Shown here: one piece after another, positions 62,960 through 64,000 of the stretch
Layout of the letters: the number at the start of each line of letters is the position of its first letter
Numbering within the stretch: the stretch's first letter is position 1
Assembly: GCF_023078455.1 (NCBI RefSeq)
Contig: NZ_CP095740.1
Span: 1,972,001-2,036,000 of the forward strand
Length of the DNA: 64,000 nt
DNA from: Luteibacter aegosomatis
Lineage (GTDB): Bacteria; Pseudomonadota; Gammaproteobacteria; Xanthomonadales; Rhodanobacteraceae
Direction: 5' to 3'
Notes under the pieces: generated by a model
Databases searched by the model: none
The model's input: only the letters and a program-made list of their open reading frames with translations
What the model was told of the DNA's origin: nothing
Made by a program: the position numbers and the translations under genes

Positions 62960-64000
62960 ATGACGACAGCCATCCATTGGTTCCGCCGCGATCTTCGCCT
63001 CGCCGACAACCCCGCGCTGGCCGCTGCCGCATCCGCGCACGAGCGCGTCGTGCCGCTCTACATCCACGCGCCGGACGAGGAGGGCGAATGGAAGCCCGGC
63101 GCCGCGAGTCGCTGGTGGCTGCATCATTCGCTCCAGGCGCTCGACGTCTCGCTCCGGAGGCACCACGGCGCCTTGCAGGTGCTGCACGGCGGTAGCCTGG
63201 ATGCGTTGCGCGCCGCCATCGAGGCGACGGGCGCCACGGCGGTCTACGCCAATCGTCTTTACGAACCCGCGGTGCTTCGACGCGACAAGGCGGTATTCCG
63301 TGCGCTCGAGGACGACGGCATCGAGGTGCTGACGTACAACGCGGCCCTCTGGTGCGAGCCCTGGGAGATCGCTACCCAACAGGACGAGCCCTACCGCGTG
63401 TTCACGCCGTTCTGGCGCAACCTGCGGCCGCGTATCGACGCGGCGCCGGTAGAGGAACCGTCACCCATGAAACTGGCCGGCCTGCCGCGCTCGGCGAAGG
63501 TGGCCGACCTCGGCCTCCTGCCCACCCTCGATTGGGCGAAGGGATTCGACGAATGGACCCCGGGCGAGACCGGCGCCCGCGAGATGCTCGACCTGTTCGC
63601 CGACGACGCCGTGGGGCACTACGACGAAGCCCGCGACCTTCCCGCGCGCCATGGCACTTCGCGCCTGTCGCCCCACCTGCACTGGGGCGAGATCTCGCCA
63701 CGCCAGATCGCCGCGGGCCTGCGCGAGCGGCTGTCGCGGCGACGCAACGCCGCCGACATCGAGCCCTACCTGCGCCAGCTCGGCTGGCGCGAATTCGGCC
63801 ACCACCTGCTTTACCACTTCCCGAAAACGCCGAAAGAGAACTTCAACCCGCGCTTCGACGGCTTTCGCTGGGCCAAGCGCGACACGCATGCGCTCCGCCG
63901 CTGGAAGCGTGGCCTCACCGGCATCCCGATCGTGGATGCGGGCATGCGCGAACTCTGGGCCACCGGCTGGATGCACAACCGGGTGCGCATGCTGGTGGCG
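62960..64000 (+). CDS. phrB: Deoxyribodipyrimidine photolyase, N-terminal 347 codons (3' end outside window)
   Basis: A class I CPD photolyase that repairs UV-made cyclobutane dimers with light. It starts MTTAIHWFRRDLRLADNPAL, the classic antenna-domain opening, continues through the linker, and shows FAD-domain blocks GTSRLSPHLHWGEISPRQIA, QLGWREFGHHLLYHFP, WKRGLTGIPIVDAGMREL and WMHNRVRMLV. The reading frame is open to the last base; about 120 residues are missing at the edge. No strong Shine-Dalgarno. Confidence 0.95.
   Translation, partial: MTTAIHWFRRDLRLADNPALAAAASAHERVVPLYIHAPDEEGEWKPGAASRWWLHHSLQALDVSLRRHHGALQVLHGGSLDALRAAIEATGATAVYANRLYEPAVLRRDKAVFRALEDDGIEVLTYNAALWCEPWEIATQQDEPYRVFTPFWRNLRPRIDAAPVEEPSPMKLAGLPRSAKVADLGLLPTLDWAKGFDEWTPGETGAREMLDLFADDAVGHYDEARDLPARHGTSRLSPHLHWGEISPRQIAAGLRERLSRRRNAADIEPYLRQLGWREFGHHLLYHFPKTPKENFNPRFDGFRWAKRDTHALRRWKRGLTGIPIVDAGMRELWATGWMHNRVRMLVA

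Overview
The window is uniformly GC-rich, densely coded DNA from a Gram-negative chromosome. Gene content (lipid A genes msbA and lpxK behind exbB-exbD, an XpsD-like lipoprotein secretin, yajQ, several c-di-GMP genes) and the REP-like palindromes between genes suggest a gammaproteobacterium of the Xanthomonadales, probably Rhodanobacteraceae near Luteibacter or Dyella. This placement is inference from content; there is no rRNA or other marker to test it. No tRNA, rRNA, CRISPR array, insertion sequence or prophage was recognised.

Region 1 (1-21.5 kb) is a cell-surface-signalling and two-partner-secretion locus. It holds the end of a TonB-C-like gene, an ECF sigma factor and its FecR anti-sigma factor, a TpsB outer-membrane transporter, a private energy-transduction set (an unusual DUF2341/LamG/ExbB fusion, ExbD, TonB), a Porin_5-type porin, two unknown small proteins, and a filamentous-haemagglutinin-type exoprotein of about 4000 residues. 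Region 2 (21.5-27.5 kb) follows on the same strand: a PstS-like binding protein behind a good candidate Pho box, then type II secretion minor pseudopilins I, J, K and the secretin D. From memory, the combination sigma/anti-sigma + TPS pair + ExbBD-TonB + type II secretion + phosphate-related protein resembles the Pseudomonas aeruginosa PUMA3 (Vre) locus, whose regulon includes hxc and pdtAB. The version here has its own features and is the main discovery candidate.

Region 3 (27.6-45.2 kb) is mostly housekeeping and stress genes (selO, an alpha/beta hydrolase, rsmC-rsuA, sodC, corA, osmC, an S9 peptidase), interspersed with four GGDEF proteins. One of these, a 1013-residue sensor, ends early at an amber codon exactly where the family has a conserved Tyr. 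The c-di-GMP-linked yajQ lies just after it.

Region 4 (45.3-57.6 kb) contains yajQ, two oxidoreductases, phzF, a rhomboid protease, a histone-H1-like protein, a repeat-rich lipoprotein, comEC and a GH92 alpha-mannosidase. Region 5 (57.7-64 kb) contains the operon exbB-exbD-msbA-lpxK, an unknown gene, a glycine-zipper protein and a photolyase cut by the window edge. Large perfect palindromes (about 34.9, 38.1, 45.2 and 57.6 kb) and smaller hairpins (48.3, 51.6 kb) fill many of the gaps. No gene-free stretch exceeds about 300 bases.
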